64,000 nucleotides of DNA. It comes from Fasciolopsis buskii. Taxonomy: Eukaryota > Platyhelminthes > Trematoda > Plagiorchiida > Fasciolidae. The stretch is from positions 74,811-138,810 of the forward strand of contig LUCM01005843.1 of NCBI GenBank assembly GCA_008360955.1. The letters are read 5' to 3'. Under the pieces are notes generated by a model. That model was not told where the DNA came from. It worked only from the letters and a program-made list of their open reading frames with translations, and ran no database searches. How positions within the stretch are numbered: the first letter of the stretch is position 1; the number at the start of each line of letters is the position of its first letter. Of the stretch, positions 44,221 through 56,419 are shown piece after piece. The position numbers and the translations under genes were made by a program.

Positions 44221-47020
44221 TAATGACTAGTCCAGCCCCCTAACTTTTCCCTGTTATATTGTTATTCAATGGCCTGAATTTGAACCACTGTAAAGGAGCC
44301 CCTCCGCCAACTTGTTTCTCTAATATCTCGGAGGATCTGAATTTGTAACAATGGCCGCCGTGGTGAAATGCGAGGAAGCTTAGAATTTGGGGGACTGGCA
44401 AGTAATCGATTAAGAGTAAGCAAGAACTACTGAACCTGAAATCCATAGGAAGCGGTTTGCATCACCGACGATTAAATGGTGATGATTCCAGAGACAGCTT
44501 CTCTTCGTGAATTGTCTGGTATGTGGTAGATGGCAATTCACCGTCGTCCGGCTCGTTACTGCGCCTGACCTATTGAAACCTTACATGGTTCTGTGCAATT
44601 CCAAATTTCAGCGTCATGACTGCCAGTTTCCTCTCTCCCATGTAGTGAGCCCTGTTGGCTGTGACATGTCCCTTCCATTGCACTCATGCATAATGCATAT
44701 AATAAAAAGGAAGAATAAGAACAGCGTTAGCTTACTCAGTTCTCCCGCTATGCCTTACTTCCTGAACGTATTCTATCAATTCGGATTCAAATTATGCCTG
44801 CGAACTCTGTTGTTGAGCGAATGGATTTGACCAGTCTGGATGATGTTAGCTATCTATACTAATTCGGAGTACAGTAACAAGCTCGCGATTGGTGATTAAG
44901 CTTTCCAGTCCGTGAATGGCCCGTTCAATTAGAACGAATGTGACCCAATGTGGTGCGGGAATCTGGAATTTTTTTCGCCGTACTAAATATTGATAAGAAC
45001 AATCATACCGTCTTTTTCATTGCCGACAGTAATCGAAGTCGGTGTTCAGCCAAATGGTGATTTCTGTGCACTATTAGCGAGAAACGTGCTGTTCATGCGT
45101 GAGGTAAGCAATGGACTTAAAGTTCACTAATCTGTCGATGTGGCACTAAATTTGTTCGGCTAGATTTTCCATTAAATTTCTGTCGGTATGATGCGAAGTA
45201 AATTGTGTTAACCTTCGGTCGATCTAGTACTGGCATTAGGCGCTCAACAAAGTAAGTCACGTGCTACAACCAAGAGTCCATCTAAGTCACACTGTACATC
45301 CTTTTGTCTATCACTGTGCTTAATTTGCTTCATACTGAGCCCAGAGGGTTCAAGAAATGTGAATTCTTCAGGGGACTCATTCAACTAGCTTGGAGGTTAA
45401 AAATCTCGTGAAAGCATGTATCGAATTGATTAAATTTTGATCGATCTTGTCACGTAAACGCTTTCAGTGACTGTTGTGTTGGTTTGTTGGTGACGTCTGT
45501 CGTTTGATGTACTTCGAAAGTCTTTTGCGTTATTTTCGTCAGCAAGGGGGTGAAACCCCGGGAATATCCTCGCAGTCATAAGTTATTGACTTTTTTAAAA
45601 ATGTGACGCAAAACATTTTCACCAATGTGGGGCATCGAATGTCTGTTGAAAATACATGACCCTAACTGGAGGTATATTGTGGATATTATCTCGTTCTGCT
45701 GATACTTCATATTTACTAATTGGAACAATTGAAATGAGGCTGTTATCCACTGCCGCAAGAATTCATTTTCTTGAAATTAGGGTGGTTAACAGTATAAACA
45801 ATATCTAAACATCGTGTTCCGCAAAAGATCCGTCAGGGCCACCTCAATCGACTGAATTTCTTCAATTTTCCATTATGTGCTCTGAATATATAGTCAGTAG
45901 AGGAAACATGCCGTATACCCTAAGATCTACCTCACTAACGAAGAGACCGGAAATAATGACCCTGAGAATTGGATCGGCAAGTATGTGGGGAATACTGAGG
46001 TACCGTATCCATTACCCGGGTCTGAAAAGCAACGCAACTGCGGCGACAGCCCACCAATCATATCAGTGGACCAAATGAACTAGGAATGAATATTGTGTAC
46101 ATGGAACCGATAAAAATGATTTGTCTTTGATGCCCAAACACATTTTTATGTTCGTTCAACTTAGCTATTTCTTTCGTGCTGTCAGCAGAGTAGACGTCTC
46201 TTTGTTCGTTTTTCTATGTGAAATTAGAGGAGCTCATCAAACTCCTAAAACCATTGAATATGATATTCGGGTCGTTTGGCTAGAGACTGGAGACTACGGG
46301 AAGAGAAGCGCAGAGATTTTCCCGCGCTTATTTAATTATTTTCGGAGACTATTGAGTACCAGATAACAATGCTTTATCAACGCGGTGGAGACGAAGCATA
46401 GTAAGCCTTAGTAGCTTTGTTTTTTTGTGCCGATGAAGACCAACAAGGTCTCATGATGGTGATGCACAAAGTGATTGATTACCATGTTGGATTATACGAT
46501 GGAATGTTTGAACGTTTTCATTTTTGTCGAAGAAGATGAACGGTAAACTCATGCAATTTTCGCAACTGCATGAAAGACAATTATTGCGACGCAAGCTGAT
46601 AACATATGCTAAATAATGTTACTACCAACAATGTTTAAAAGGAGACTCCACTTTAAAGTATGCATTGAATTTTCTAGGAGTACAGAAACCTGCTCCACAC
46701 AGATAAATCATCTCACGAAACTTGTAACTGCAATTGATATAAACGAAATAAACATGGAAGCACCGCGGATTTAAGTAGATCATGTCTGGTGACCTCGATG
46801 CTTTAACAGTAATTGCGCTTATCTTCGTAACTTATTAGTTGGTAAGAAAATCCAGAGAACTCCACGGAACTCGTGTTCTAAGCGTGAAGATTTAATTTAT
46901 TGGATGTAAATAGTCTTGTTTGTGAATGTGGGTAAACAGTGACATTAAACAGCCAGGTGCCGTTTTCCACCACTTCTCATGATTTCGCCGTAGTGGTAAC
47001 ACGGCTTACATAATCCGACT
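44221..47020. other. Intron 2 DNA; one short dispersed repeat, no gene
   Basis: Bases 44546-44580 (CGTTACTGCGCCTGACC then TATTGAAACC) resemble 30005-30035, with a shared short reading LVTAPDLLKP or LVTTPDLLKP. Other frames, including 46121-46366, have no recognisable motif. Confidence 0.4.
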
Positions 47021-47023
47021 ACA

Positions 47024-48260
47024 CAATTTCTGTCTTTGTTGAGTTGAAAGTGTCGTTCGACTAATTGGATCGTGCAATTCTTTGGCGGTTTTCCTCATTG
47101 AAGGGTGTGCCGGATAAATTTATTTCATTTTTCCGATCTCAATGCGAACGGCCGAAGCTGAGTTCACACTTATGGCAATGTTTCACCCGAGTTCACCACG
47201 AGAAGTGGTATTTGTTAGGGTTGGTCCATTTCACTTTTTCTTTTTAACTTGGTCATTGAATTGGCTATGGAGATAGCTCTGTCCTTATGTGAGAATAGTG
47301 GGATTGATTTTTTCTCAGACAGGAGTCTGTGTGACTTAGAATATGTGCACGACGTTGTGCTATTGAGTGAAGACCGAATTAAATTACAGGTTTTTCACGA
47401 TCGTCTGGATGATAGTGTGTATATGTTTGGTATGCGTTTTCATCTTCGAAGTGTAAAGTGCTGTTGCAAGACTGTATTGGTTCAAAGCCGAAGTTTGTTT
47501 TTGCAGGGGAGCAACTGGATGAGTTTGACGAATTTAGTTACTTGGGTAGTTTTTATTTCGCTTTGTGATTGGATATCGGAAGACGTGTCTTTTAACATGC
47601 AGAAGGCCCGATTGGCACTCACCAAATTGAGGCGCCCGTGGCGTCGGCGTGGGATCCGGTTATCGATCAAAGGTCTAGTATTCACGAGAACGGTGAGGTT
47701 GGTATTGTTCTTGGTCTCCGAAACCTGGGCGTTTGGAGTGAATATGCGACGACTTTTGGTGTTTGAACACCTGTCTTCGTCGAATTGGTAAACTATGGGG
47801 AGATAGTTTTGTGAGTAAGTCATAGGTTAGGCGAAAGGTATTGTATCTCAGGGTTCCAGTCTTTAGAACCGGTATTGAATCAGAATAGGTTAAGGTGGTT
47901 GGTATATGTTTCGCGCATGTCCACAGAACGACTGTCTCGTTGTACGCTGTTCTCCGAGATAGGTAATGGTTGCGGGATGGTTTGCATTGGTCAGTCGGTG
48001 ACATGAACGGTTTGACCGGTGGACTGAGTCGTGTAGGTGCAGTTAGACTACCGGATTATGGTGCACGCGATCGTCGGAAACGACGGTTGGAGACAATAGG
48101 TGATGTGGCTGGGTGTCGCATTCAGTGGCGCTCTTGCATTCGAGACCTTTTTTCTTCTATATAGTTCTTCATCTTAGTGTTTTGCAGTCGATCATTCTTT
48201 ATTGTCCATTCTTTTTTGTGTTTGTTCAGATGATGCTGTGAGGTGGAACCCAAAACCCGA
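47024..48260 (+). mobile_element. RTE-type LINE 3' half (copy 2 of 3)
   Basis: The element is 5'-truncated inside the RT. DRAILWRFSSLKGVPDKFIS (47065-47124) is the motif A flank. The frame 47249-47791 reads CDLEYVHDVVLLSEDRIKLQ, where the catalytic YADD has become YVHD, then VYMFGMRFHLRSVKC and QKARLALTKLRRPWRRRGIR, the RTE thumb, then SETWAFGVNMRRLLVF. The tail is ARDRRKRRLETIGDVAGCRI. Bases from 47028 onward match 63435-64000 with no difference that I could find. The last 209 bases (48022-48230) are identical to 36498-36706. It lies sense in intron 2 and is dead. Confidence 0.9.
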
Positions 48261-50631
48261 GGACGTTTGCTCAAGGGTAAAGGTTGTAGTAGCTGAGCGG
48301 AAAGGAGCTTCTTCCTTGCTTGCTTTTGAACGTCCGTTTGCTTTTGTATTACACGATTGCTTTCTGTTATTCTTCTGATCCTGGTGTATCTGTATTTCGC
48401 TAGGATGGACGCGTAGTTTCCCATCATTATTACGGCGAATGATGGAAGCAATGAATGCAAATTGACAAAGAATGATAGATTTTCCTAGAATTCACGACGC
48501 ATGTTAATTCCGTTCCCGATCTGCGCATGAACGATCGTCCATTCGTATCTATGAGTCTTCCTCCGGTTTGATTCTTCGCAGCTATCTCAGCGGAAGCAGA
48601 CCGTTGACTTAGTGGACCTAACCTATTGTCTTTGACCGAATGGTGTAACCTACAAGCAGCATGACGATCTGAGGTCCACGTAACCCACTGGGGCCGCTGA
48701 TTGGTTGTTCACTTCTAGCATCCTTCGAATAAGGCAGCACATTCTGGGTGCCAAATACACCCCTCCATAGACGCCACTGTGCGCATAGCCTTATGCTTCG
48801 TACGCTTCCTGTGATTTGTTTCGAAGCTGACTTGAGCCAACTCCTTTGGGCTGCTTATCGCTGATTAATCAACTCGGTCATCCAGTCAGCCTTAAACGCG
48901 AGAATCACCAGGTTAGCTTTTTACTCTCATTTTGAACTAATTCGTTATGTCCACATCCATCGTACCCAGATTTTCCATCAGCTCCAATCCAGGCTAGCCA
49001 GAACTGCCGAGTTACTTTTGTGTTAACAACAGAAGTGGAGTAATTGAATTCCCAATATAATTGACGTGAGTAGTCTATTTCTTCGATCGATCTTGCCTGG
49101 CGCATTTCATCGGATTTACTTCATGTCGTTTTCTTGTCGAATCTGGACTGCTCATCGTGATTGGTTGGCCCGACTCATGATTTGGCCTTCTTAATTCGCA
49201 TATTCGCACGTTTGCCTTCTGATCACGCCACTGTCGACTGACCGGTTGCAGCCAATGGGATAACGCGGTCTCGATCTGGTCTTGCATTCTGCACTTGCTT
49301 GCTGTCTGGCCAGCTCGGGCTGCATCCACGCCTGTGTATTGATCAAGATTTGTTTGGCACGGTCCTGCCTCGTGCGACCACTGATAACCAATGGGACAGA
49401 CCTATTAGACTCAGGCGCAATGCTGATTAGATTATTATTTCCCTCACGCCATTATTTACACTTTACTTAAGGCTCATAAAGCGTGGGCTTATTTCATCAG
49501 CCTATTCGATAACCTATACAACTATACCAACATATACTGAGAGGAAATAGAAACACTTACACGCTGTTTTCCAGGACAGCGATTTCCTACCTCAGATCAC
49601 TGAAGAGGTACATTTGAAACAAGCCGAAAAATTGATGTTTTAGTCAGGCATTTCAGAGGTAGCCTAAGAGGAACACGGCTTTTATTACGTTTGTTTATTT
49701 ATCTTGCATAGGCAGTTCCTTAGAGTCCCCTAATACACAAATTAAGAAAGTTTTTGTAGTGCCTTAGCAAAGAGAAATGTTTATGGGATTGATTGTGAGT
49801 ACTGTTTAGGTGTAATGTTGGACCCAGGCTAAAGACCAAATTGGATTGACGAAACTGTAGGACGTGACTAGTAGTTTTTAACTGGTCACCTTCGACCCTC
49901 GCCATTGAAGTTGGTACGGAATTGTTTGTCATTGTTCTGCCGGCATTTCCATGCGGATGTTTATACATAGTTGAAAAGATGACTGGAATTAGTTGAAGTC
50001 GAGCCGTTATTGGGTAGTAACTGAAGTATCTAAGTGGAACTAGATGCAAAGCAAGGAAGTTCCTCTCATGACATCACAAAACTCAGAACTAATTTGAAGG
50101 AGCAAAGTGCAAAAGTTAAATAAATATTCGAAATACTCGATTATATGTAAGAAGACAAAATTTCATGCAAACGAATACATTGTCTTTATAAGGCCAGTGT
50201 GCTTTCTCTGTATTGAATAAGATTGATTAACGTAGTGAAAATTCATAGCTTAGCGGTAGGTGTTCGATTTTATACAATGAGCAGAAAGTTTTTTTTTTTA
50301 ATTTGCATTAGGTTATTTTCATCTAGTGCGTGATGTACTGCTGATGAGACTAACGCTTCACTATAGTAAATAGATTAAGCTAAAGGTAATTGCACTTGCA
50401 ACTCTGCGAATTTTCGTACTAGAATTAGAGACAACGCCACAGGGATAAGAAACAAACCAATGGATAAATTAACGATAGAATGGAGTTGAGAAACGTTGAG
50501 ATTATCTACTTTCGAGAGGAATTGTAGCCATTGTGCACACGTGCGCCGCTTTACATCCAGTCAGCTTAAAATCATGCGAATGTAAATATACCGACGGGAA
50601 CCCTGAAGTCGCAGGATTATAAACATTTCGA
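48261..50631. other. Intron 2 DNA without recognised gene
   Basis: The stretch at 49130-49400 is richer in GC than its surroundings and carries several CCAAT or ATTGG words, perhaps an unassigned repeat. The rest shows nothing I can name. Confidence 0.35.
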
Positions 50632-50645
50632 ACAAAGCTGCTTCT

Positions 50646-50868
50646 TATTGTGAATGATATAATATTAATAACACAGCGTTGTTGGTAGATGTAATGCGCC
50701 AACGTTTCGACTACCGTGGGTAGTCTTTCTCAAGGCAAGTTTTACAATCAAATGACTGAGGGAACGTTCACATGCTGTGTTATTAATATTATATCATTCA
50801 CAATAAAAACCAATACATGGCGCATCGATTTTTCGATACACTTCTTACGTCGTTTGGTCCGGATATTT
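50646..50868. mobile_element. PLE-end mini-element flanked by a 14-bp direct repeat
   Basis: The 14-base word ACAAAGCTGCTTCT occurs at 50632-50645 and again at 50869-50882, so it flanks 223 bases like a target-site duplication. Inside are perfect 33-base inverted repeats (50645-50677 and 50774-50806, the first base overlapping the duplicated word) around a 96-base loop. The loop holds ACGTTTCG, a GACTACC-type hairpin and CTTTCTCAAGG. The last part has ACATGGCGCATCGA. All these blocks also occur at the end of the minus PLE at 30723-30842. I infer a non-coding PLE derivative made of two inverted element ends. It encodes nothing. Confidence 0.75.
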
Positions 50869-50882
50869 ACAAAGCTGCTTCT

Positions 50883-52418
50883 GTTTACCAAACTTTCTCA
50901 TTAAGCATACCATCTTTCCTATCTTTTCCATTGTCTTCAATAAATATCCCTTTCCGATATAGGATTTAAGTTTTCCCTACTTTTTCTTTTCCTTCCACTT
51001 TTTATTATTAGACAGATATTATGTTCACTGGCGTGTTCGTCCGATGCTCATCTTACTGCTGTCACCCTGTGTTTTATCAGTTCATGCTCTCTCCTTAAAC
51101 ACTTCACCTGTTGTTGCGTCTCATGATTTTTTTCACGTAGCATTGCTTGTTTCTAGTGCTGTGCGCCTAGGGGACGTTCCTTTTCCATATCAGAGGCTTA
51201 TTCTACAATAACGTTCATTTGATACGTATGTGCGAAGATTCATATCTGTTTCTATTCCCAAAATCGTGTTTGTTTCCCTCATTGTCAACCCATTTTTCCA
51301 CTTTCCACCATCGAACCCATTCACTCACCAGTTCGTTTCACGGCACCAACTTGACCACGGCCCCCCACACTTAGTCTGACTCACACCTTATGCCGCCTTT
51401 TTTCCCAACTGAAACGCCTGTCGGGACCTTCTACCTCGGTACCATTGTTTACCGCCTTTTTTCGAACGATGCTGAGCACTGCATTCAAATCCGGATTAAT
51501 CTCCGATTCTGACTGGATTCGCTTTTTTCTGTATATCACTCAACAAGCTGTAAACACATGCTGCATCTATTACCCGTGCGAAATGGGGCCACTGTTTTCT
51601 GTTCACCCGAATACCGTGGTCACTTTCCGGCACTTCTCAACCGCTAATAACAGGGTATCCCGTTATGTAGATAATATTTCACCAATTACGGTTATTGTTA
51701 GGACCCTTCGGCCGTTTTGCCACTTTTATTTTGTTCTCAATATCTTCATTTTTGTCCCTCTTTTCTTGTTTCTGCAGTTTTTCTTTTGACCACCCATCGT
51801 TGTCGAATTTTTCTTCATATTTATTAATTCACAAGACTGGCAAGTTTTTGGAGACTTTTAACTTTCCATTTTACCTCATCTGAAAGCTTGTTCGCAATAT
51901 TTAGTGTTTGCATCCTTTGCTTATGAGTAGAACTTCTGTGTAATCATTGTGATTTCTCACAGGGCAGCAGTCGACCATAACTCAATTGCTGTACTATTTC
52001 GACAAGTGGTCTGTTATGATGGGGGTGACTCTCAAATATGGGATTATACGGAATTTTTGTGCCATATTTCGGTTTGGTCACGCTGATGTTTTCCAATAAT
52101 TGTTATTGTTATTTTTTTAATCTTTTTGTCAAACGTTATCATCGAAAATGTTGATGACTTGGAAATGGGTTATCTGGACGAATTTAAATCCGTCTTGGTG
52201 CGTTCTGAATAGAATAGTTTCATTCAGATTGTTCATCCAGCTTTATCGTCTTCCATTTGTTGTTTCGATCCTCCTGATGTTCTGCGGTGGTATTTCTTAG
52301 CTACATGAGTGTGCGTACATGAATAAACTGAAATCAGATAATATTATTGGTTGGTAATTGTAACACAAACTAAACTTTGGAAGTTTCAACTATCCTATGT
52401 CATCCTCATTGTTTTTAG
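50883..52418. other. 3' part of intron 2
   Basis: T-rich DNA with short frames (for example 51445-51789) and no recognisable motif. The acceptor for exon 3 is preceded by ATCCTCATTGTTTTTAG. Confidence 0.4.
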
Positions 52419-52622
52419 TTTATCCTTACGCTAAGACAAAACGGGCGTACCATATATCAGCAAGTGCTTTCCCCGAAATCAGCTATGCCCTCGAATGTGA
52501 GTGGTTTACGTGGTTGGTCCTGGGGTTTCCCTGCGGAAAGCGCATATTACATTGGTCTGTATCCTCGTGCTTGGACTGTATTTGAATTACCGCAATACCA
52601 ATTGCTACTCGTTTGTCAACAG
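52419..52622 (+). CDS. GBA2: GBA2-like glucosylceramidase, coding exon 3
   Basis: The acceptor GTTTTTAG|TTT at 52418/52419 is phase 0, matching the exon 2 donor. The 68 codons begin FILTLRQNGRTIYQQVLSP, parallel to human FTVCLRREGQTVYQQVLSL. They continue LRGWSWGFPAESAYYIGLYP and RAWTVFELPQYQLLLVCQQ, parallel to human LRSWNWG ... ALYPRAWTVYQLP ... L.CRQ. The exon ends at the strong donor CAG|GTACGT (52623). A CAG at 52458-52460 could mimic an acceptor, but the human alignment supports the earlier one. This is the end of the visible gene. The following exon and the catalytic Glu and Asp of the GH116 domain were not found up to 64000. Confidence 0.93.
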
Positions 52623-53165
52623 GTACGTTCATTCGGTGATACTCAATAGTTTATGCCTTGTCTTATTTATGCACACGCACGCGTGTTTTTTCGTTACCAA
52701 TTTGTGACAATGTGGCTGTAAGTTGAAATATGAGTAGTATCTGGTGCTGCTGTTCAGATCTAATTTGTTCTTTGTATAACTTCACGCCACTGAATTGACA
52801 TGTCTAAAATTAAGGTTAAGGATTATCTGAATTAAATCAGAAGATAGGGAACATCAGATCAACCAATCGGCAGAGCCATGCACGCAGTCAGTCGCCAGTG
52901 GGGTACTGAGCCAACTAGTCAGTTATCAGCAGTGTGAAAGCAAACCGGTCGATCAGCCTCAGTGGTTTCTAATGCAAAAAGATGACTTGAACCACATCAG
53001 ACAGGACGGAACCAAAGGAATCTGATCAATCAGAAGAGGCGACTGTAAAAATCGGCTGGATCATTGATAATTGGACGGGTTTCAGACAGGTGTTTTCCAA
53101 TTCTACATTTACGAAGGATTTTGAATAACAGGCGAGATTTTTCTTACCAGTATATTTTGCATACG
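52623..53165. other. Start of intron 3, no gene recognised
   Basis: Intron DNA with no notable open frame. Confidence 0.5.
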
Positions 53166-53470
53166 GATGGATAAAAAGTTTTTTGGAAGCACACGACCGA
53201 TTTCGGGGTTATTGTTGCCCTTCAGGTATTCGTACCCGGTATTCTTCTGTCCAACCATCCCTACATTATTGCGATGCGCTCATTTCCTCACTAAAATCCC
53301 ATTTGAATCGTTGGGAGTGTGAATGGATGATAGGTCCATTTAAGAATCAAATGGTGATTGGCCGGAGGATTTTCGTTGGTCAGGCAAGGCTAATCGGTCG
53401 CGTTCTTCCGGGGGAATTTCGTTCATCCATCCGTATGCGAAATATACCACTGAGAAAAAAAACCCAATAC
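53166..53470 (+). repeat. Dispersed repeat, related to 63060-63268
   Basis: Several blocks are shared in order with 63060-63268: GCACACGAC, CTTTTCAGG or CCTTCAGG, TCATTTTAATC or CCATTTGAATCG, and near the end CTTCCGGGGGAATT or CTTCCGGAGGAATT. No coding frame is conserved. Strand is arbitrary. Confidence 0.5.
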
Positions 53471-53606
53471 ATTCCGGCCTTGTGTCTCCTTTCTGAAGGT
53501 TAACCCTGCTTGGCCGATGAAAATCCTCCAACGAATCATCATTTGATTCTTAAATGGACCTACCATCCATTCACCCTCCTAACGATTCAAATGAGATTCT
53601 AGTGAG
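53287..53606. repeat. Inverted repeat with about 105-base arms
   Basis: Bases 53287-53395 match the reverse complement of 53500-53606 at roughly 85% by eye, including ATTTGAATCGTT, TAGGTCCATTTAAGAATCAA and GGAGGATTTTC. The spacer is about 105 bases. It is AT-rich with no coding frame and could be a fold-back non-autonomous element. Confidence 0.75.
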
Positions 53607-55660
53607 AAACAGGTGAGATTATCTTCAGCCAGCCAAAATTTCTTGCTTGAATTAGCATGAGCGAGTGTTGGCATAATCTTTTTCTCTCTATGAAGATGAT
53701 GATAGAGCCTCGTACTGCGTGCGTGTACTTGGAAGGCGAACTGACAAACAGGCTTGTTTCCGGTGTTTCATTAACTAGCCAGATGCAGCGCATTTTTTAT
53801 TTGGACTACTCTGACTTAGTCAACAATATATGAAGACTAGGGAGGATAGGGAGAACAGAAGTAAGTTGCCTGTAATAAAAGGGAAACCGATATATCCGTC
53901 ATAATTTCACCTCTACGTCAGCTTTCTTGTTGTATACCAGGGCAAGCTTTTGGTCGATACGACCTGATTATGTGTTTACGAGCATGTTTTCAGCCGCGAC
54001 TGAAGTTATATTGGAAGTACTGTCAGATGGTAGGATGGATGAACTCGAGAAAAGCACTCTACTTGGTTTGGTTATGGACTAATCAGCACCAATTTAACAA
54101 CAGATACCGTCTCTCTGGTCGACGTGGAGGAGTCATTTAGACTAATTTATGCAACCACTGTTTTTAAATGAAAATATGTCAATTACCTCCAGCTACCTAC
54201 CGTGGGAGCACTCATAATTCATCTGAAAAGTGATAAGTCAAAATGCTTGGGTTATCGTACTCGTCCATAACCGGTGACATCGGACTTGACAATTTATTTT
54301 ATGCTTACCTATTTCAACATATCCTTCGGTATAGATGAATGTGTACTTCTATCCTTTATTCCCTCCATTCATCTTTAAATGTTATCACACTGAACATACT
54401 GACTTTATTTTCCCTTGTTTATTCCATCTGACCTTTACAAATATTGACAAACGTAGCTAGATAATTAATGAAGTGCTGATCACGAACGTATTTGAAATGT
54501 GGCTAAATGTCTCGGTCTCGAAATATTTCCACTTCCCTATGGTCCCTTTGTCTTATGATCTTCTGAATTTCCTTCCCCTACTGTTCGATGATTCGAGGTA
54601 GCAACCAAAATCAGAACACGTTAGGGCAATGTTAATGGTGTTCCAAAGGGGAAATGAGAGCCACTCTACAAATGGATTCATTATCTGTGTGTGCGTGATT
54701 TCTTTTTTATTCTTTTCGGTTTGGTGTACAACCTGCGTAACGGCCACCGAGTGTTTTTTTACGGCCGTGTGTTTATTTGATGCGTACATGAGGCAGGTGG
54801 TAAAGACACGTTTCAGTCTGTTGGATCTGCTCTGTAAGACGTTACATCTTTCATCCGGAATATTTAAATAAAACGCTGAAGACCGGGTACAAGAGGGGAG
54901 AAGAATAAACGAAAAAGGGCAAGTTTTTTGCGTTCACACCTACGTATCCTGTTAGTTTTTTAAGGATAAAATCCCTTATTCTGCATAAACTTTAGCAGTT
55001 GTTTTCTTTTGGGACTAAAAAGATTGCTTTTTCATAATTCGCTATCAAATAGTTTGGCATATACAACTAATCATGCGCCCTTCAAGTCTTTCACTTGACG
55101 TATTCTATCAAGTTGCTAGGTTTATTATGTGAACACAACTTTCCAGTTCTGTTTTTGACATTGTGCCTCCAGTTATCCTTCAGTTTTTACGAAAGAGTAA
55201 TGCGCTCGTAAATATGTCGTCCACCCAACGAGGGTTCCGAATATTATGATAAGGAATAAACGGTTGCGAAATAGGACCAAAAAGTTTTGATTTTTCCATC
55301 AAACAGTTTGATTTTTGACTTTTTATTTTGATCAAGGAATACCGGCATTGCTGACTTCCCTCCTGCGCTATATCCACGCATCTGGTCGATAAGGATGTGA
55401 ACAAAAGTGCCGAGTCGATCGAAGGGTATTTTGTTGTGGTTATTGGTTATTGGGTGTTTGGCTAGTAGGCTTATCATCGTCGCTGTCGTCGTTCAGCGTT
55501 AAACACCAGGGCAAGGCCCACTGCCGGCTGCCTTCCGCCCAGGGTTACACATTGCTATGACAAGAATGAATCTGTAATGCAGATAAAGAGTGGACCTATA
55601 CAGGCGGGGGAAGAAAAGAATTTCGCAGTGACCAACACATGAAATACAGTCAGACCGTAC
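53607..55660. other. Intron 3 DNA, no gene recognised
   Basis: Only short frames. The overlapping frames at 54553-54871 on both strands lack motifs. Confidence 0.4.
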
Positions 55661-56270
55661 AGAAACACTACCAATCATTCTGCTTCGACGGAAAATGACA
55701 ACACGATCGCTTCTGTTTACGGTTAGCTGCCATATCCTTCAGCGTATCTAGCCAGCTTGTTGATGAGTCTCTCGGCTTCCAACAAAGAAGACATGAGAAA
55801 CCTATTTTACTTAAGTTCCCTATGCATATCCTCACGTCACGTTGCCACGTCATCTGTTGACCTCCACAGGGCTTCCTCCATTCCGTGGGAAGGACTGAAA
55901 ATAGAACACGGTATGGTAGACGAGTGTTTGCCATACGCAATCCGTGATGCAGCCAACGAAGCTTGCTAAGCTTCACACGGTAAGATAATGTTCTCAGAAT
56001 CGGCATATAATAATAGATCCTAAGCTTACATCACTGTCCAGCCCTGGCGATAGTACATAGAAATTGGTGATCGAAAGCACTGACAAACGCTGTTCGATGC
56101 ACTAAATTGAACGCGCCTTTCAAATCTAGGAAAACCACGAATTTAGGGCCTCGGTTTGGTGTGCTTCCAGTAGCCGTCAAAATAGATTCCTCTTCAGGTC
56201 TCTGTACCGTTGCCGCTACAGAAATTACGAAATGCAGACAATGAAAGTTTGTTGTTGCCGACAACGCTGA
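55661..56270 (-). mobile_element. RTE-type LINE 3' part (minus strand)
   Basis: The minus frame 56031-56264 holds FVVFLDLKGAFNLVHRTAFV, RT motif A with its Asp kept. The frame 55668-56006 holds LSKLRWLHHGLRMANTRLPY and then WRKPCGGQQMTWQRDVRICI. These match the RTE C-terminal patterns RWLGHVLRM and GGQxMTWxRxM. It ends DMAANRKQKRSCCHF, a typical RTE tail. The RT between motif A and the tail is deleted, so this copy is internally deleted. Antisense to GBA2. Confidence 0.8.
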
Positions 56271-56419
56271 GGGGTCACTAAATTAACTTGTGTCTAGTCG
56301 ATAAACAAGCTTATATCAGTGTTCAGTCCACAAACTGATCTACAAAACCAGCGTTTAACTTCATTCCACAGGTGTTGGTGAGTAATCTCCCGTCACAGGG
56401 ATACAGCCTTTTAATGTAG

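Noticed and set aside
48122..48460. 112-codon minus frame rich in Lys and Arg
   Set aside because: It overlaps the 3' end of the + strand RTE and is an antisense shadow plus flank.
50336..50352. CTGATGAGAC word suggesting a hammerhead ribozyme core
   Set aside because: No GAAA strand or pairing stems follow at the right spacing; likely chance.
51445..51789. 114-codon frame considered as an extra GBA2 exon
   Set aside because: Exons 2 and 3 join without a gap in the protein alignment, so no exon is missing between them. The frame is hydrophobic low-complexity sequence in a T-rich stretch.
52461..52622. Exon 3 starting at the internal CAG at 52460
   Set aside because: The acceptor at 52418 adds 14 codons that match the GBA2 family (R.NGRTIYQ), whereas the later site would drop them.
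53213..53245. Possible second tRNA B box (GGTATTCGTACCCG)
   Set aside because: It deviates from the consensus, is self-complementary, and has no A box partner or A-rich tail.
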